From Acidobacteriota bacterium (lineage in GTDB: Bacteria > Acidobacteriota > UBA6911): 54,417 bases of DNA. This document shows, piece after piece, positions 1 through 9,002 of the stretch (within the stretch, counting starts at the first letter, position 1; each line of letters begins with the position of its first letter). Location of the stretch: positions 1 through 54,417 of the forward strand of contig JAFGIY010000060.1 of the NCBI GenBank assembly GCA_016929335.1. The letters run 5' to 3'. The translations under genes were made by a program, and so were the position numbers. Under the pieces are notes generated by a model. That model was given only the letters and a program-made list of their open reading frames with translations, made no database searches and was not told the origin of the DNA.

Positions 1-8
1 CTGCAAAG

Positions 9-53
9 GGAGGAGTTGGGGACGGCACTGCTCTCTCCGTCCTCTGCTCCTCC
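9..53. repeat. Inverted repeat of GGAGGAG-type arms
   Basis: The left arm (9-25, GGAGGAGTTGGGGACGG) faces a right arm at 37-53 that reads GGAGGAGCAGAGGACGG on the other strand, with an 11-nt loop. A second copy of the left arm lies at 131-147 (GGAGGAGTTGAGGACGG), preceded by the same CTGCAAA lead as the first. This is intergenic hairpin sequence and no gene is seen in 1-240. Confidence 0.7.
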
Positions 54-60
54 ATTCGGC

Positions 61-241
61 GGAATTACGAATGACGAATTACGAATGGAAACATGCGGTG
101 ATTGTCATACGGACGAAGTTGCTGCAAAAGGAGGAGTTGAGGACGGAACAGCAAATGAAAGCCTACACCTTTATTTTGCGCAGTGACCCCAATCGGCAAT
201 TATGTTTCAATTCGTAATTCGTCATTCGTAATTCGTAATTC
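61..241. repeat. Heptad-repeat inverted pair, ATTCGTA family
   Basis: The arm at 208-241 is built of the unit ATTCGTA/ATTCGTC in the order A, C, A, A at the last base. The arm at 61-87 is its inverted, slightly shorter copy. About 120 nt lie between them, including the second copy of the GGAGGAG arm. The right arm touches the stop codon of the minus-strand DUF4388 gene, sharing base 241. See the findings for the same architecture elsewhere. Confidence 0.8.
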
Positions 242-1344
242 TATTTCAGTGCGATTAGTTCCATCTTTATGAGCTTGTCGAGCACCTGCAGGATTTCAAT
301 TTCTCTCAGCGGCGACAGCATTACAATGGACTTGACATCCCATGTACCGTTCACGCGTGATGCGACGAAACCTTCTTCGTGCGTCAAGTTATAGCGCGTC
401 AGTGATGCTTCGGGAATCAGGAAATACGGAACCTTGCCGGACGGTATGGAAGTGCAATAGTACTCCTGGCATATGGCTTGCTCCGCCTTTTCAATCTGCT
501 CGGAAGCCCATGCATTCTGCGGATCCAGTTTAAGAACTTCCTGAAACGTCGGAATCGCCTCCTGGAAACGACGGCCCTGCATTAACTCCAATCCCTTGTT
601 GAACAGCTGAGCCGGGCTCAGCGACTCAACAGGCGGAGGCGGAGCCACTGTGACTTCAATTATTTCCTTCTCAAACAGCTGGAACAACTCGTAGCAGACC
701 AGAAAATCCGATCCATGAAGTTCAAGAATGATTTCGGAAACGGGCTTATTCAATGTCAGCAGATAAAGAAGCTTTTTCTGGAGCGGAGTCAGGTTGAGGC
801 CTTTTAGATCCACGTCGGCATGCAAAGACGGGATGACATCATTGGTGGGGAACACCGCCCGGATTCGAGCCCACTCATCCTTGCGTCGAATCCCTTCGAA
901 CAGCAGGGCATTGATATCCATGTTAATCAGAATCAAATCTTCAGGGTGGACTTCGTTGCTCGAAAAATGAAAATAGCCATCCTCCCATAGGAAAAGATCA
1001 TAAATGACCTCTTCCGTTCTCATTATCAAGGCTTTTTCAACGTCTTCCTGGGAAAGCAGATTTTCCTGTACCAATATCTTTCCAAGCATCAATCGGGATT
1101 GCAGATGAATTTCAAAAGCATGCTTGAGCTGGGGTTCCGTTATCTTCCCGAGGAAAAGAAGGAATTGCCCAAGCTGCTTCGTGGGATCATTCGACGCGGA
1201 AGAAATGATCTTCCCATCCTTCATGAAAATGTGAACCTTCGTTTTTTCTTTGACGAAAGAGAGAGATCCGGTTTTCCTGCCTATGGTGCACCACTGGAGC
1301 ACTTCCGGCAGATCCATCGTATTCAATCTTCCTGAGAGTGACAT
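241..1344 (-). CDS. DUF4388 (PATAN-like) domain protein with C-terminal TPR
   Basis: A 367-residue protein. The N-terminal ~100 residues match the DUF4388 pattern: an opening of the type MSLSGRLNTMDLPEVLQ, then TGSLSF, then a strand-loop ending in DGKIISS. A middle helical region around residues 95-140 (LGKILVQENLLSQEDVEKAL) resembles the segment that commonly follows DUF4388. Near residues 245-290 a tetratricopeptide repeat is visible (LFNKGLELMQGRRFQEAIP, then LKLDPQNAWA). The C-terminal ~70 residues are unassigned. DUF4388 proteins are common in Acidobacteriota, Myxococcota and Deinococcota and are thought to be adaptor or signalling modules linked to gliding and two-component systems; a function here is inference. 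The gene is transcribed away from pgsA. No signal peptide or membrane segment is seen, so it is probably cytoplasmic. Confidence 0.85.
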   Translation of the reverse strand: MSLSGRLNTMDLPEVLQWCTIGRKTGSLSFVKEKTKVHIFMKDGKIISSASNDPTKQLGQFLLFLGKITEPQLKHAFEIHLQSRLMLGKILVQENLLSQEDVEKALIMRTEEVIYDLFLWEDGYFHFSSNEVHPEDLILINMDINALLFEGIRRKDEWARIRAVFPTNDVIPSLHADVDLKGLNLTPLQKKLLYLLTLNKPVSEIILELHGSDFLVCYELFQLFEKEIIEVTVAPPPPVESLSPAQLFNKGLELMQGRRFQEAIPTFQEVLKLDPQNAWASEQIEKAEQAICQEYYCTSIPSGKVPYFLIPEASLTRYNLTHEEGFVASRVNGTWDVKSIVMLSPLREIEILQVLDKLIKMELIALK

Positions 1345-1503
1345 TCGTTCCTATTTCCCTTTCAAATGGCTGTATTTGATCCAAATAAGCTTATCGGCCG
1401 GTACCGGGCATCTATGCAATAAATGACAAAAATCCTGATATGATAGGAGACGGTCGCATCTAAATTGGTGTATATATCCCATGACGCCCAAAGGAGCCGG
1501 TAC

Positions 1504-2103
1504 GTGGTTTTAACCTATGCGAATCAACTGACGATCCTCCGGATGCTTTTTGTGCCGTGTTTCGTCCTCCTCCTTATCTATGACCAGCCCAAAGCTGCAA
1601 CCATCCTGTTTCTGATCGCTGCCGTCACAGACGGGCTGGATGGGCTGCTCGCACGCAAGCTGCAGCAGAAAACAGTATTAGGATCCTTTCTCGATCCGAT
1701 GGCAGACAAGCTGTTGCTGACAGCCGCATTCGTAACCCTGACCATTCCATCGCTGCCATTGATCCTGCATATACCAACCTGGCTAACGGTATTGACTATC
1801 AGTCGGGATGTAATTATCGCTGTGTCCGTGCTCATCATTCATCTGCAGACTCATCACTCCCATTTCCCTCCCAGCCTGCTCGGGAAATGCACGACGGCGG
1901 TCCAGCTGATGACCGTTGGAGCTTGCCTTCTGGCCAATTTCGAAATCAACCTGGCACATGCAATTTTCCCCTATGTAAAATATTCTACTTTGGCCTTCAC
2001 ACTCGCCTCAGGGCTGCACTACGCTTATAAGTCGGTCAAAATTATTGCCGCCTATCAGGAAGAGGGGGATGGCAAACAAAGGGCTCAGAATTCTCAAAGT
2101 TAG
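1504..2103 (+). CDS. pgsA: CDP-diacylglycerol-glycerol-3-phosphate phosphatidyltransferase family protein
   Basis: A CDP-alcohol phosphatidyltransferase of 199 residues and the likely first committed step to phosphatidylglycerol. The family signature is complete: DGLDGLLAR, eight residues, then G-x3-D-x3-D (GSFLDPMAD). Several hydrophobic segments fit an integral inner-membrane enzyme. The open frame reaches upstream to a TTG at 1465, but I place the start at the GTG at 1504. It has AAAGGAG at 1490-1496 seven bases upstream and yields the usual family beginning (VLTYANQLTILRMLFVP). The 3' end overlaps the next gene by 35 nt, suggesting translational coupling. Other CDP-alcohol transferases (cardiolipin synthase type) cannot be excluded from sequence alone. 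Confidence 0.88.
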   Translation: MVLTYANQLTILRMLFVPCFVLLLIYDQPKAATILFLIAAVTDGLDGLLARKLQQKTVLGSFLDPMADKLLLTAAFVTLTIPSLPLILHIPTWLTVLTISRDVIIAVSVLIIHLQTHHSHFPPSLLGKCTTAVQLMTVGACLLANFEINLAHAIFPYVKYSTLAFTLASGLHYAYKSVKIIAAYQEEGDGKQRAQNSQS

Positions 2104-3370
2104 AAAAGGATCCCCGGCTGAACGCGCCTGCCTGATGCCGGAGGACTCGCTGCTGAAAGCGAACGGCCGGGGAATAGAGGACGAGCTGGGGCTCAGGTTT
2201 TACCTGTCCGAAGGCCATGCGGATCTTTACATCCGGCGATCAAACGGCATTGAAGAATCTATCCGCGTGCATTTTGCGGAGGGCGAGGATCCGGGCCTGG
2301 TGGTAGAGGAATTCCGGACGCGGACCTGCAACAATGCCTGTCTGTTTTGTTTCGTGGATCAACTCCCCTCCGGTGTCCGGCCGGGCCTGAGAGTGAAGGA
2401 TGACGATTTCCGCCTATCGTTTCTGCATGGCAATTACATCACTCTCACAAATGTATCCGAAAAGGATTTGAGACGCATTATCGAGCAGCGGCTTTCCCCG
2501 CTGTACGTTTCCGTTCATGCAACAGATCCGGATCTCCGGAAACGGATACTCGGGCGAAAAAAAACCGACGGTCTGCACCACAAACTCGGCGCGCTTGTTC
2601 GGGGAGGGATTCGGATTCATGCGCAGATCGTTCTGATGCCGGGGATCAACGATGGGGAGCATCTGGAACAAACCATCCGCGAGCTGTATCGCTTTTATCC
2701 CGGAATTCAATCGGTTGCCATCGTACCTCTCGGATTATCCGATCATGGAAAACCACGCGAGTGCCTGGCTCCCGTCACTCCTGATATCTGCAGGAGAACT
2801 ATCCGGCAGGTTGCCCCATGGCAGAAGGAGTTTCGCGATCAGACAGGGTGCAATTTCGCCTATCTTGCCGATGAATTTTATATCCAGGGAAGAATGGAGA
2901 TACCGAGGCGCGAATACTACGATGATTTTGCCCAGATTGAGGATGGCGTCGGGATGGCTCGATTGTTTTGCGATGAGTTTGACGCGGGGATGAACCGGCG
3001 CAGGAAATCCCGCGCCGGACTGCGCGGGACTCTCGTCACCGGGACGCTTTTTGCTCCGCTATTGATGAGATGCATCGCGCGATTCAACGAAAAATTCGGA
3101 TCCCGCCTTATGGTCCGTCAGGTGGAGAACCGCTTTCTGGGCAAAAGCATTACGGTGGCCGGGCTGTTAAGCGGCCGGGATATTCTGAGTGCCCTGGAAG
3201 GCGCGGAAATCGGGGATTTTCTAATCATTCCCAACGAAGCACTATCGCAGGTGGAGGGGATTATGCTGGATGGTCTTTCTCCCCGAGACATGTCCATGCG
3301 CCTCGGCAAGCCGGTCTATGCCGGCGGACGAACCATGAAAGATCTGTTCCAGCTATTTTTTGGACTATAA
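2069..3370 (+). CDS. DUF512 family protein with PDZ and radical SAM-like domains
   Basis: A 433-residue protein. The first ~70 residues form a PDZ-like domain (KVRKGSPAERACLMPEDSLL). Next comes a radical SAM-type cysteine motif C-x3-C-x2-C (CNNACLFCFVDQLP) near residue 90. The conserved DUF512 stretch (DDDFRLSFLHGNYITLTN) and a C-terminal DUF512 domain follow. The family is widespread and its substrate is unknown; in cyanobacteria and other phyla it is listed among conserved radical SAM proteins. ATG 2069 was chosen over the upstream TTG at 2045 because GAGGGGG precedes it and it gives the usual PDZ beginning. It overlaps pgsA and is probably co-transcribed with it. Confidence 0.88.
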   Translation: MANKGLRILKVRKGSPAERACLMPEDSLLKANGRGIEDELGLRFYLSEGHADLYIRRSNGIEESIRVHFAEGEDPGLVVEEFRTRTCNNACLFCFVDQLPSGVRPGLRVKDDDFRLSFLHGNYITLTNVSEKDLRRIIEQRLSPLYVSVHATDPDLRKRILGRKKTDGLHHKLGALVRGGIRIHAQIVLMPGINDGEHLEQTIRELYRFYPGIQSVAIVPLGLSDHGKPRECLAPVTPDICRRTIRQVAPWQKEFRDQTGCNFAYLADEFYIQGRMEIPRREYYDDFAQIEDGVGMARLFCDEFDAGMNRRRKSRAGLRGTLVTGTLFAPLLMRCIARFNEKFGSRLMVRQVENRFLGKSITVAGLLSGRDILSALEGAEIGDFLIIPNEALSQVEGIMLDGLSPRDMSMRLGKPVYAGGRTMKDLFQLFFGL

Positions 3371-3410
3371 TCAGCTGGATCTGAAGACATCAGTGGATTA
3401 ACAACACTCT

Positions 3411-3517
3411 TCGGCGTCGGGATCGGGGTCGGCATTTGAATTCGGCAAACATGCCTATTCCTGAGTTTGTGAGAGTCTACTTCCGACTCCGATACCGACT
3501 CCGATCCCGAACCCCGA
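3411..3517. repeat. Hexad-repeat inverted pair, TCGGNN family
   Basis: The left arm (3411-3433) is TCGG-based hexamers (TCGGGA, TCGGGG, TCGGCA). The right arm (3483-3517) is the inverse built from CCGACT/CCGATA/CCGATC units. About 50 nt lie between. The element sits in the 239-nt spacer between the DUF512 gene and ribH. No riboswitch or other gene is visible in that spacer. Related copies occur at 26424-26541 and 38746-38832. Confidence 0.75.
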
Positions 3518-3609
3518 AAATGCCGGGGGCCGGCAGATTTGTTGTTTAGGCTTGTAATGCGGTCTTCTCTCTAGCAGAATTTAACCCTTAAAAATGGGGG
3601 ATAACTATA

Positions 3610-4074
3610 ATGGCCAGAATTATCCAGGGGAAGCTGGATGCTAAAGGAAGTCGTTTTGCGATCGTTATCAGCCGGTTCAATTCCTTGATCAGTGATCGGT
3701 TGCTCTCCGGTGCGCTGGACGCTTTGGAGCGGCACGGGGCTTCACAGGAAGACATCACCATTGTCTGGGTTCCGGGGAGTTTTGAGATTCCTCCGATTGC
3801 CCGGAAATTGGCATTATCCAAGAAGCACGATGCAGTGATCTGCCTGGGTGCTCTTTTAAGAGGCGAAACGCCTCACTTCGAGTATCTTTCCGCAACAGTC
3901 ACCAAGGAACTGGGTTCCATCGGCCTTGAAGCAGGTATTCCGGTGATCAACGGAGTTTTAACCTGCAACACCATGGAACAGGCGGTGGATCGCGCCGGAC
4001 TTAAGACCGGCAATAAAGGATTCGACGCCGCTGTGGCTGCCGTGGAGTTGATTGAAGTGATGAAGCAGCTGTAA
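3610..4074 (+). CDS. ribH: 6,7-dimethyl-8-ribityllumazine synthase
   Basis: Lumazine synthase of 154 residues, the usual length. It condenses 5-amino-6-ribitylamino-uracil with 3,4-dihydroxy-2-butanone 4-phosphate, the penultimate step of riboflavin synthesis. Visible family motifs are SRFNSLISDRLLSGALDAL at the N-terminus, VPGSFEIP, GALLRGETPHFEY (with the conserved catalytic-region His) and the C-terminal GVLTCNTMEQAVDRAG followed by GNKG. Other rib genes are not in the window. It is followed 39 nt later by nusB, a very common ribH-nusB pairing. ATG 3610 has GGGGG at 3596-3600 upstream. No FMN riboswitch was recognised ahead of it. Confidence 0.96.
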   Translation: MARIIQGKLDAKGSRFAIVISRFNSLISDRLLSGALDALERHGASQEDITIVWVPGSFEIPPIARKLALSKKHDAVICLGALLRGETPHFEYLSATVTKELGSIGLEAGIPVINGVLTCNTMEQAVDRAGLKTGNKGFDAAVAAVELIEVMKQL

Positions 4075-4113
4075 CCATCTACCCAAATTCATAACAAGCA
4101 GGCGATTTTCCCC

Positions 4114-4551
4114 ATGGGACTTCGGAGAGTGGCGCGCGAATGCGCGATTCAGATGCTGTATGAGATGGATGTAGGCAAGCATTCCAAAGATGACATTCTG
4201 CGCACTTTCTGGCAGATGAACGAACACCCGGAAAAGGTGCGTGAATTTGCCGAGCAGCTTTTTGAAGGAACGATCCGGCAGCTTAAAGAAATCGACAAAG
4301 TCATTCAACAGCACACCAAGCACTGGCGGCTCAGCCGGATGGCCGTAGTGGACCGGAATGTACTCAGGCTTGCAGTTTTTGAATTTCTTTCGGGAAGCAA
4401 AACTCCCGAAACAGTCGTGATCAACGAAGCCCTGGATATCGCCCGGAAGTTCTCAACGCAGGAATCGGCGCAGTTTGTGAACGGCATTCTCGACAGCATA
4501 AAAAATGAATTAATGGACAAAAGGCGGAAGAGCAATGGAAAGCCAGACTAA
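4114..4551 (+). CDS. nusB: Transcription antitermination factor NusB
   Basis: A 145-residue all-helical NusB protein. It binds boxA RNA with NusE (S10) and supports antitermination of rRNA operons. Typical signatures are the N-terminal [16 protein letters not shown] and the C-terminal segments [28 protein letters not shown] and FVNGILDSI. Its length is within the family range. Its 3' end overlaps the lysS start by 17 nt, so the two are probably translationally coupled in a ribH-nusB-lysS unit. Confidence 0.95.
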   Translation: MGLRRVARECAIQMLYEMDVGKHSKDDILRTFWQMNEHPEKVREFAEQLFEGTIRQLKEIDKVIQQHTKHWRLSRMAVVDRNVLRLAVFEFLSGSKTPETVVINEALDIARKFSTQESAQFVNGILDSIKNELMDKRRKSNGKPD

Positions 4552-6040
4552 CCTTCTGGAGCAGCGTCGTTTCAAACTGGCCGAACTGAAGCGCCTCGGC
4601 TATGATGCCTATCCCCATAAGTTCGACTACACGCACACGCTCGGACAGTTGCGGGCAGACTTTGATCCCGTCAGTGCGGCCGACCTCCAGGAAAGGAAGG
4701 AGTCCGTTCGGGTTTGCGGTCGCATCCTGTCGCTGCGCCCTCACGGAAAAGCCGGATTTATGGATCTGTCCGACGGTGAAAAGCGGATCCAGGTCTATGT
4801 GCGCAAGGATTTTGTGGGTACTGAAAACTTCGAGCTTTTCCAGCTGTTTGACCTCGGCGACATCATTGGAGTGGAAGGAACCGTTTTCCGCACCCGCACG
4901 GAAGAGCTCACCATCTCGGCATCAAAAGTATGCCATTTGTCGAAAAACCTGCTGCCCCTGCCTGAGAAGTGGCATGGGCTTACGGATGTGGAAACCCGCT
5001 TCCGCCAGCGATATGTCGACCTTATCGTGAATCCCGATGTCAGGTCTGTTTTCATAAAGCGCAGCAGGATTATCCGCGAAATCCGCGGCTTTCTGGATGA
5101 ACGCGGATACCTTGAGGTGGAAACGCCCGTTTTGCAGGCCATAGCAGGCGGAGCGCTGGCCCGCCCTTTTCGCACTCACCACAATGCGCTCGATATCGAG
5201 CTCTACATGAGAATTGCCCTGGAGCTGTACCTCAAGCGTCTGATTGTGGGCGGCATCCCCCGCGTATATGAATTGAGCCGTATATTCCGGAACGAAGGGA
5301 TCTCGACGCATCACAATCCCGAATTCACCATGCTCGAGTTCTATCAGGCGTACAGCGATTATAAGGACCTGATGGATCTTTCACAGGAAATGATCACCAG
5401 AGTGGCTGAAACCGTGGCCGGATCGCGACAGGTGCCTTATGGGGATCATGTCCTCGATTTTGATCACTGGCAGCGTTTTTCGATGAAGGAGGCCCTCCTG
5501 AAATTCTGGCCCGATTCCCTGCCCGCCCCTTCGGAAGAGGACCTGCTCTCGCTCGACAAGCTCCATTCTCTGGCGCAATCGCTGCATGCCCATTACGAGC
5601 TGTCGGATGGACCGGGGAAGCTGCTTGCCGTTCTGTTCGAAACCGTTGCCGAAGATCATCTCATTCAGCCGACAATTATTTATGACTATCCCGTGGAAGT
5701 TTCGCCCCTTTCCAAAACCAGGCCGGACGATCCGGGTATGGTTGAAAGATTCGAGCTTTATATCGCCGGCATGGAAATAGCCAATGCCTATTCGGAGTTG
5801 AATGATCCTCATGAGCAGAAAGCCCGGTTTGAAGAACAGCTCCGCGCACGCAGCCGGGGCGATGAGGAAGCTCATGCCATGGATCACGATTATGTGCGTG
5901 CGCTGAGCTACGGCATGCCCCCGACTGCAGGCGAAGGCATTGGCATTGACCGTCTGACCATGGTCCTTACCAATTCGCAATCCATTCGGGACGTGATTTT
6001 GTTCCCATTGCTTCGACCGGAAATGCCAATTGAAGATTGA
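4535..6040 (+). CDS. lysS: Lysyl-tRNA synthetase, class II
   Basis: Class II LysRS of 501 residues that charges tRNA-Lys in the cytoplasm. An N-terminal OB-fold anticodon-binding domain (about residues 55-150) is followed by the catalytic domain. Motif 1 ends in ETPVLQ, motif 2 reads [19 protein letters not shown], and motif 3 is [11 protein letters not shown]. The substrate-site segment [16 protein letters not shown] is present. The run usually read as IAPELYLKR is IALELYLKR here, a conservative difference. The C-terminus ends directly in repeat-like sequence: the TGA stop lies inside a degenerate GATTGACG arm. The gene stands at the head of lolC-lolD, an arrangement known from Geobacter-type genomes. 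Confidence 0.97.
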   Translation: MESQTNLLEQRRFKLAELKRLGYDAYPHKFDYTHTLGQLRADFDPVSAADLQERKESVRVCGRILSLRPHGKAGFMDLSDGEKRIQVYVRKDFVGTENFELFQLFDLGDIIGVEGTVFRTRTEELTISASKVCHLSKNLLPLPEKWHGLTDVETRFRQRYVDLIVNPDVRSVFIKRSRIIREIRGFLDERGYLEVETPVLQAIAGGALARPFRTHHNALDIELYMRIALELYLKRLIVGGIPRVYELSRIFRNEGISTHHNPEFTMLEFYQAYSDYKDLMDLSQEMITRVAETVAGSRQVPYGDHVLDFDHWQRFSMKEALLKFWPDSLPAPSEEDLLSLDKLHSLAQSLHAHYELSDGPGKLLAVLFETVAEDHLIQPTIIYDYPVEVSPLSKTRPDDPGMVERFELYIAGMEIANAYSELNDPHEQKARFEEQLRARSRGDEEAHAMDHDYVRALSYGMPPTAGEGIGIDRLTMVLTNSQSIRDVILFPLLRPEMPIED

Positions 6041-6101
6041 CGGTTGGAATCCCACATGTTTGGTTTTCAATCGTAAATCGTAAATCGTCAATCGTAAATC
6101 C
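6030..6101. repeat. Heptad-repeat inverted pair, AATCGTA family, lysS-lolC spacer
   Basis: The right arm (6069-6100) is the unit AATCGTA/AATCGTC in the order A, A, C, A. The left arm (about 6030-6046) is a degraded inverse copy containing the lysS stop codon. The element fills the spacer and ends five bases before the lolC start. The open frame of lolC extends through it, but that N-terminal extension is repeat translation. Confidence 0.75.
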
Positions 6102-6105
6102 GTTT

Positions 6106-7371
6106 ATGCGATTTGAAGCCTTTATAGCACTTCGATACCTCAGGGCTAAACGCAAGCAGACGATGGTGTCGGTCATCTCGACGATCTCCATTCTGGGGAT
6201 TGCCTCCGGGGTGATGGCACTCGTGATTGCGCTGGCCTTCTCCACCGGATTCAAGGAGGACGTACAGGCCAAGATTCTGGGCGCCACATCGGCAATCAAT
6301 CTCCTCCGGATTGACAGGACTCCGATCAAAAATTACGAAGAAGTGCTGCGGAAGGTCGAAGGCGTGCCGCACGTAACGGGAAGCGCACCGGCCATTTTTA
6401 ATCAGGTTTTTATTGCCGGCTCCGCAAACAACCAGGGAGCCGCGCTGAAGGGCATCAATCCTGCATGGGAGAAACAGGTTTCGGATTTCTTTTCGCATGT
6501 TATTGAAGGGGATCCGCACGCGCTTGACAAGCATGATCGCGGGGAAAACGTGCCGGCGGACAGCAATATTCCTATTTTCGATAAAATCATCATCGGGAAA
6601 GAAATGTCCCGGGCGATGGGAGTGTATGTCGGCGATACGCTGAAAGTCTTGTATCCGATGGGGAAATTGACCCCATTGGGCATGACTGCTTCGGAAAAGA
6701 CTTTTCGCGTCGCGGCGGTTTTTGAGTCGGGGCTTTGGGATATTGACGCGAACTGGGCTTACGTCCATATCGACGCCGCCCGCCGCCTGTTTTCGTTCCC
6801 TCAGGGATCTGCATTGGTTCTTCAGTTCAAAATAGACGATCTGGAGAATGCCGAGGCCATTGCCGAGAATATTCGGGCAAAAGCAGGTCCGGGATTTGTA
6901 ACTACCACCTGGATCGAGCTTAACAAGCCGCTTTTCTCCGCACTCAAGCTCGAAAAGCTGGTGTTGTTTCTAACCATCGGGCTGATTGTGTTCGTCGCTT
7001 CATTGAATATCGTGACCACGCTCATCATGATGGTCCTGGAAAAGCAGGGAGATATCGCGATACTCACAGCCATGGGCGCAACCGCCAGGACTATTCAGAA
7101 AGTGTTTCTGCTGCAGGGTTTGATCATCGGCCTGATTGGGACCGTTATTGGGAACATTCTGGGCATAGGCATCAGCTGGTTTCTGAACGCCTATAAAATC
7201 ATCAAGCTGGATGCGGAAATCTACAGCATTCCCTACGTCCCCTTTCACATTCGCGGATGGGACGCGGTGTTGATATCCGGAACCGCGATTCTGATCAGCT
7301 ATCTGGCGACCATCTATCCGGCACGGAGCGCGGCGAAACTGGATCCGGTTGAGGTGCTGCGCTATGAGTAA
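6106..7371 (+). CDS. lolC: Lipoprotein-releasing ABC transporter permease LolC/LolE family
   Basis: A 421-residue FtsX-type permease. The N-terminus reads FEAFIALRYLRAKRKQTM and is followed by the first membrane helix (ISTISILGIASGVMALVIAL). A large periplasmic domain (about residues 55-285) and three C-terminal helices come next, ending in the standard YPARSAAKLDPVEVLRYE. With LolD it would release lipoproteins from the inner membrane for passage to the outer membrane. Only one permease is present, so a homodimeric LolF-like arrangement is possible; the family is named from LolC/E similarity. The start at ATG 6106 avoids a 23-residue extension encoded by an intergenic repeat. It overlaps lolD by 8 nt (ATGAGTAA). 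Confidence 0.92.
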   Translation: MRFEAFIALRYLRAKRKQTMVSVISTISILGIASGVMALVIALAFSTGFKEDVQAKILGATSAINLLRIDRTPIKNYEEVLRKVEGVPHVTGSAPAIFNQVFIAGSANNQGAALKGINPAWEKQVSDFFSHVIEGDPHALDKHDRGENVPADSNIPIFDKIIIGKEMSRAMGVYVGDTLKVLYPMGKLTPLGMTASEKTFRVAAVFESGLWDIDANWAYVHIDAARRLFSFPQGSALVLQFKIDDLENAEAIAENIRAKAGPGFVTTTWIELNKPLFSALKLEKLVLFLTIGLIVFVASLNIVTTLIMMVLEKQGDIAILTAMGATARTIQKVFLLQGLIIGLIGTVIGNILGIGISWFLNAYKIIKLDAEIYSIPYVPFHIRGWDAVLISGTAILISYLATIYPARSAAKLDPVEVLRYE

Positions 7372-8062
7372 ACTCCTCGAGGTTCAGGACCTCCATAAGA
7401 GCTATGCATCCGGCGACCAGCGGCTGGAAATTCTTACCGGACTGTCCCTGGCGGCCGGAGAAGGAGAAATGGTCGGAATCACCGGAGTGTCCGGATCAGG
7501 AAAAAGCACGCTGCTTCATCTGATCGGCGGAATGGACCGATCCGACCGGGGATCCATCCGGATCCTGGATAAAGAGCTTTCCAGTCTGTCGGCCGCAGAT
7601 CTTGCCGACTTTCGCAACAAAACGATCGGGTTTGTATTTCAATTTCATCATTTGCTGCCTGAGTTCACGGCTCTCGAAAACGTCATGATGCCTCTGCTGA
7701 TCAGGGGAATCCCGATGCCGGAAGCTTCGGCATCAGCCGAAGCCCTGCTTGGAGAAGTGGGACTGGAGAAACGAGGCCGCCACCGTCCGGGCGAATTATC
7801 CGGGGGAGAGCAGCAGAGGGTCGCTCTCGCACGGGCTTTAATAGGAAAGCCCAGGCTTCTGCTGGCCGACGAGCCGACCGGCAACGTGGATCCTCATACG
7901 GGCGAAGCGATAGGAACGCTTTTCCGAGCGCTGCATGACAAGCACGGCCTCGCCTCCATCATCGTCACGCATAACACCAGGCTGGCCCGGATATGTTCGC
8001 GAGTTTACCGGCTAGACAACGGAGTGCTGATTGACGATTTACGATTGACGATTGCCGATTGA
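7364..8062 (+). CDS. lolD: Lipoprotein-releasing ABC transporter ATP-binding protein LolD
   Basis: A 232-residue ABC ATPase of the MacB/LolD type. Walker A is GVSGSGKST, the Q-loop region is FVFQFHHLLPEFTALENV, the signature is LSGGEQQRVALARAL, Walker B is LLLADEPTGNVD, and the H-loop is VTHN. It powers the adjacent permease. The start at ATG 7364 overlaps the lolC stop, as is usual for this pair. The last ~10 codons and the TGA stop are encoded by an AATCGTA-family heptad repeat (8029-8062), so the C-terminal tail is probably not native sequence. This suggests the repeat replaced the original gene end. Confidence 0.95.
   Translation: MSKLLEVQDLHKSYASGDQRLEILTGLSLAAGEGEMVGITGVSGSGKSTLLHLIGGMDRSDRGSIRILDKELSSLSAADLADFRNKTIGFVFQFHHLLPEFTALENVMMPLLIRGIPMPEASASAEALLGEVGLEKRGRHRPGELSGGEQQRVALARALIGKPRLLLADEPTGNVDPHTGEAIGTLFRALHDKHGLASIIVTHNTRLARICSRVYRLDNGVLIDDLRLTIAD
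8029..8062. repeat. Heptad repeat, AATCGTA family, inside the 3' end of lolD
   Basis: On the minus strand this arm reads AATCGGC, AATCGTC, AATCGTA, AATCGTC, AATC. It encodes the last residues of LolD and supplies its TGA stop. No clear partner arm follows in the 40 nt before the glycosyltransferase start. Confidence 0.8.
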
Positions 8063-8102
8063 AAAGACATTTGCCTTATTTGGTGCGGGACGGGCATACA
8101 TA

Positions 8103-9002
8103 ATGCTTTCCTCATTCGATCCTTCCGGTGAATCCTGCGCTCCGCAAGTGCATGCGGTCATTGTGAACTGGAATGGTCGTCAGCATCTTCTGGAATGTCT
8201 TTCCTCTTTAAAAGGAATCCGATACCCTGAGTCGCAGTTCTGTGTGACGATTGTCGACAACGGTTCTACGGACGGCTCTCAGAAGGCAGTCCGAACGCAC
8301 TTCCCGCATGTGATCCTGATGGAAAATCCCTCCAATTTCGGCTATGTCGCCGCAGTCAATCAGGGTGTGGCAAAAGCACTGGAGCAGGGAGCCGAATACA
8401 TCTGGATTTTCAATAACGATGTTGTGGTTTATCCGGATACTCTGGCAAATTTGGTGAAATGGATCCGCAGCGATTCCAGGATTGCGGTCGCTGGCCCGAT
8501 TATATGTTCCTATGAAGATGAAACGAGGATCGATCATTCCGGCTACAAGATCAATCTGTGGATAGGCCGATTACGGAAACTGCGCTACGGCACGGATGTT
8601 TTCGCGAACGGCGCCGAAACGGCGGACGTGGACAGCATTCTCGGTTGTTCGAATCTTATCAGGGCCGACGCCTGGAAAGAAATCGGCCCCCTGGATCCTG
8701 CTTACGATCTCTATTTTGAAGAAACGGATTTCAACACGCGCGCCCGCAGCCATGGATGGCGCATTGTTCTTGTAAAAGAGGCGCGCGTCCGCCATCGGCG
8801 CTCAGCCACAATGAACCTCTTTATCCGGCGCCGAGCATGGTTATTGCTGCGTAATCTATATATCTTTCAGTACCGGAATGCGCAACGGCGGCAATTGCTG
8901 CTTTTTACCCCGTATTATTTTCTGATTCATGTTCCCTGGTTTATGATTCGTGGTCTTTATTACATTCTATCAACCGCCCACAGACAGACTGAAAGGCAGT
9001 GA
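8103..9002 (+). CDS. Glycosyltransferase family 2 (rhamnosyltransferase-like)
   Basis: A 299-residue GT2 enzyme with a GT-A fold. Markers are the opening VHAVIVNWNG, the nucleotide-binding DNGSTDGS, the segment NPSNFGYVAAVNQG, and FNNDVVVYPDT in the position of the metal-binding DxD. A later segment LYFEETDFNTRAR resembles the ED catalytic region. The pattern is that of WcaE/rhamnosyltransferase-like enzymes that build surface polysaccharide; donor and acceptor are unknown. A hydrophobic C-terminal region suggests membrane association. ATG 8103 is chosen because the upstream frame lies partly in the repeat. It begins the apparent glycan insertion between lolD and bamA. Confidence 0.88.
   Translation: MLSSFDPSGESCAPQVHAVIVNWNGRQHLLECLSSLKGIRYPESQFCVTIVDNGSTDGSQKAVRTHFPHVILMENPSNFGYVAAVNQGVAKALEQGAEYIWIFNNDVVVYPDTLANLVKWIRSDSRIAVAGPIICSYEDETRIDHSGYKINLWIGRLRKLRYGTDVFANGAETADVDSILGCSNLIRADAWKEIGPLDPAYDLYFEETDFNTRARSHGWRIVLVKEARVRHRRSATMNLFIRRRAWLLLRNLYIFQYRNAQRRQLLLFTPYYFLIHVPWFMIRGLYYILSTAHRQTERQ

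Noticed and set aside
3371..3609. Possible FMN riboswitch upstream of ribH
   Set aside because: The conserved FMN riboswitch core was not found; the spacer is occupied by a hexad repeat.
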